Source of the DNA: Flavobacterium sp.
GTDB taxonomy: Bacteria > Bacteroidota > Bacteroidia > Flavobacteriales > Flavobacteriaceae
Length of the DNA: 8,266 nt
Reading direction: 5' to 3'
Assembly (NCBI GenBank): GCA_027483785.1
Contig: JAIXTU010000424.1
Coordinates: 1-8,266 of the forward strand
A program made the position numbers and the translations under genes. Shown here piece by piece: positions 7,426 through 8,266 of this stretch. The notes below the pieces were generated by a model. It was given only the letters and a program-made list of their open reading frames with translations. It ran no database searches and was not told where the DNA came from. Numbering within the stretch: the first letter of the stretch is position 1; each line of letters begins with the position of its first letter.

Positions 7426-7537
7426 GGTTTGGGTGGGAAAACGATACATAAAGTGGTAAACTCATCGAAGTCTAGCTTCTAGTGTCTAGCTTCTATCTTC
7501 TAAATGGAGCACAATGTTCCACAAAGTTTTACACAAA
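7426..7537. repeat. Direct repeat copy B (heptad array plus conserved hairpin)
   Basis: This second copy begins about 307 bp after copy A and has the same order of parts: leader (AAACGATAC near 7439-7447, TAAAGTGGT at 7449-7457), five heptads in a row (TCTAGCT 7471, TCTAGTG 7478, TCTAGCT 7485, TCTATCT 7492, TCTAAAT 7499) and the conserved tail at 7506-7537 with the hairpin GGAGCA/TGTTCC (7506-7511 with 7515-7520). A short related piece, CGACACATAAAG at 7259-7270, may be a remnant of a third copy. Confidence 0.88.
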
Positions 7538-7622
7538 GTAAACAATGTTCTATGCCACACGTTTAAGCAACGACAACACGTAAATCTAAAAATGTAAACC
7601 TGATTTTTTAGTAGAGATTTTC

Positions 7623-7662
7623 CGACTTTGCATTTTTTCAAACGTAATATTGCAATATTACC
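7623..7662. repeat. Palindrome-centred repeat, copy 1
   Basis: A 40-bp unit shared with 7781-7820, with two differences (C in this copy, T in the other). It contains the perfect 18-bp palindrome GTAATATTGCAATATTAC at 7644-7661, preceded by CGACTTTG, a T run and AAAC. Weaker similarity to copy 2 continues for about 30 bp beyond, to near 7692. A perfect 9+9 palindrome is the shape of a binding site for a dimeric regulator, but no regulator gene is in view. It could also be a cruciform or a small mobile-element core. Confidence 0.9.
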
Positions 7663-7780
7663 CCTTATAATTATATGAATATAAATAATTTAGCGCAAAT
7701 TTTCTTTTATTTAAAATATACTAAATAACAGTGAAAAGAGTTATAAAACAGAAATTCTCCAATTAAAATGGCTGCTTTAA

Positions 7781-7820
7781 CGACTTTGTATTTTTTTAAA
7801 CGTAATATTGCAATATTACC
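7781..7820. repeat. Palindrome-centred repeat, copy 2
   Basis: This copy lies exactly 158 bp after copy 1. The 18-bp palindrome at 7802-7819 is identical to that in copy 1, and the next ~30 bp (to near 7850) match at only about two-thirds of positions. The palindrome and its 5' flank are thus better preserved than the 3' flank. Confidence 0.9.
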
Positions 7821-7920
7821 ATTCATAATAAACTGATAATAAATATTTTATTTAAAAAATTGCAATTCGAATTTCCACTCATAAATCGTAAAATCCGTTA
7901 CTTTTCAGACAACGATTGCC

Positions 7921-8064
7921 GCAGCCGCGATTGCAGCAAATTAGCCGCTGCTGACAAACGCCTTGCAAGCGCCAAAAGTGCGCGGCGACCAACGGAAGCC
8001 GAGCACTTTTGAAACACTTGCCGGCGTTTGAAGTAGCGCTAATGCGGAAAGCGCGAAATGCTGC
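7921..8064. repeat. GC-rich imperfect inverted repeat (about 144 bp), candidate structured RNA or REP/MITE-like element
   Basis: The two arms pair in nested order. GCAGC (7921-7925) pairs with GCTGC (8060-8064); CGCG (7926-7929) with CGCG (8052-8055); TTAGC (7941-7945) with GCTAA (8038-8042); GCTGCT (7947-7952) with AGTAGC (8032-8037), one wobble. Then CAAACGCC (7955-7962) pairs with GGCGTTTG (8023-8030); GCAAG (7965-7969) with CTTGC (8017-8021); AAAAGTGC (7974-7981) with GCACTTTT (8003-8010); and CGGC (7983-7986) with GCCG (7998-8001) around an 11-nt loop. The core 7955-8030 alone has 21 paired bases in three helices before the apical stem. The element is far more GC-rich than its flanks. 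Pairing is as good on either strand, so direction is not known. It has no T run directly after it and no coding content. Confidence 0.75.
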
Positions 8065-8118
8065 CCAAAAAACAATCAAAACCTTTTTATTTGGCGGGCA
8101 AGCGGTTGCAAAAATCCT

Positions 8119-8126
8119 TACTTTCG
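8119..8126 (+). promoter_or_regulatory. Candidate -7 promoter element for ileS
   Basis: TACTTTCG followed by C differs from TAnnTTTG at one position and lies 23 nt before the ileS ATG. A TTTG at 8090-8093 is somewhat too far upstream for a standard -33 element and a TTG at 8106-8108 is too close. GGGAG at 8145-8149 directly abuts the ATG, too close to act as a normal Shine-Dalgarno sequence. Confidence 0.5.
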
Positions 8127-8149
8127 CAAATTATTTTTATTTACGGGAG

Positions 8150-8266
8150 ATGAGCAAGAATTTTGCTGTTTACGAAGGACTTAACCTGACCGAAATTGCC
8201 GAGCAGACGCTGGAATTCTGGAAATCGGAGTCGGTTTTTGAAAAAAGTGTAACCCATAGAAACGGA
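8150..8266 (+). CDS. ileS: Isoleucyl-tRNA synthetase, N-terminal fragment cut by the window edge
   Basis: Isoleucyl-tRNA synthetase is the cytoplasmic enzyme that charges tRNA-Ile with isoleucine at the cost of ATP. Only the first 39 codons are present, in frame to the last base. The sequence MSKNFAVYEGLNLTEIAEQ, then TLEFWKSESVFEKSV, matches the usual IleRS opening in Bacteroidetes: a Tyr-x-Gly-Leu-Asn-Leu segment, then a helix ending in the EFW...FEKS signature just before the catalytic core. The HIGH-type ATP-binding motif would follow just outside the window, so completeness and activity cannot be judged. It has its own candidate promoter and is 1265 bp from recO, so it is probably transcribed separately. 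No T-box leader is visible. Confidence 0.87.
   Translation, partial: MSKNFAVYEGLNLTEIAEQTLEFWKSESVFEKSVTHRNG

Larger units (their letters stand above)
6885..8149. other. Gene-free, repeat-rich spacer between recO and ileS
   Basis: This 1265-bp stretch has no open frame I would call a gene; the frames present on the minus strand (6824-7024 and 7879-8079) are by-products of the A-rich tandem repeat and of the GC-rich inverted repeat. It contains several distinct repeat types, listed separately. Composition changes abruptly: A-rich (6890-6960), mixed (6960-7560), very AT-rich (7600-7900) and clearly GC-rich (about 7910-8064). I see no transposase remnant, tRNA or CRISPR array. Confidence 0.8.

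Noticed and set aside
7119..7820. CRISPR array
   Set aside because: Repeats are in pairs with different units, unequal spacing and internal heptads; there are no regular spacers and no cas genes.
7879..8079. 66-codon minus-strand frame over the GC-rich stem-loop
   Set aside because: Open only because of the local GC richness; the sequence is explained better by the inverted repeat, and there is no start context.

Overview
The window looks like chromosomal DNA from a Bacteroidetes bacterium, most likely Flavobacteriales-like. The evidence is a PorZ-type type IX secretion (T9SS) protein with a C-terminal sorting domain, exported proteins whose signal peptides end next to a Gln, -7 promoter elements of the TAnnTTTG type, almost no Shine-Dalgarno sequences, AT-rich spacers, and an IleRS N-terminus of the type seen in that phylum. 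All recognised genes lie on the + strand.

Layout. Positions 1-347 are an AT-rich spacer with no convincing gene. A two-gene operon follows: a catalytic, exported M16 zinc peptidase (415-1740), then 7 bp later a non-catalytic M16 partner carrying an extra C-terminal LolA-like domain (1748-3787). A strong intrinsic terminator (3806-3837) closes it. A new promoter drives porZ (3900-6188), a T9SS cell-surface component. Its stop codon directly abuts the start of recO (6189-6884), a recombination-mediator protein. A 1265-bp gene-free, repeat-rich spacer follows (6885-8149), and the window ends in the first 39 codons of ileS (8150 onward).

How the genes work together. The two M16 proteins appear to share one active site. 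The first has the zinc motif but no recognisable Arg/Tyr substrate-binding pair; the second has lost the zinc motif but keeps the Arg/Tyr pair. They are best read as a heterodimeric periplasmic peptidase. PorZ belongs to the T9SS attachment machinery on the outer surface. RecO is cytoplasmic, and its tie to porZ looks like gene arrangement rather than shared function.

The least explained part is the spacer between recO and ileS. It holds, in order, an 18-nt tandem repeat, four CTTTGCG heptamers, a double GC-rich hairpin, a diverged direct repeat of about 115 bp containing heptad arrays and a conserved hairpin, two copies of a 40-bp repeat centred on a perfect 18-bp palindrome, and a GC-rich imperfect inverted repeat of about 144 bp just upstream of the ileS promoter. 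No complete new defence or mobile system is visible; the novelty candidates are these non-coding elements and the M16 fusion.
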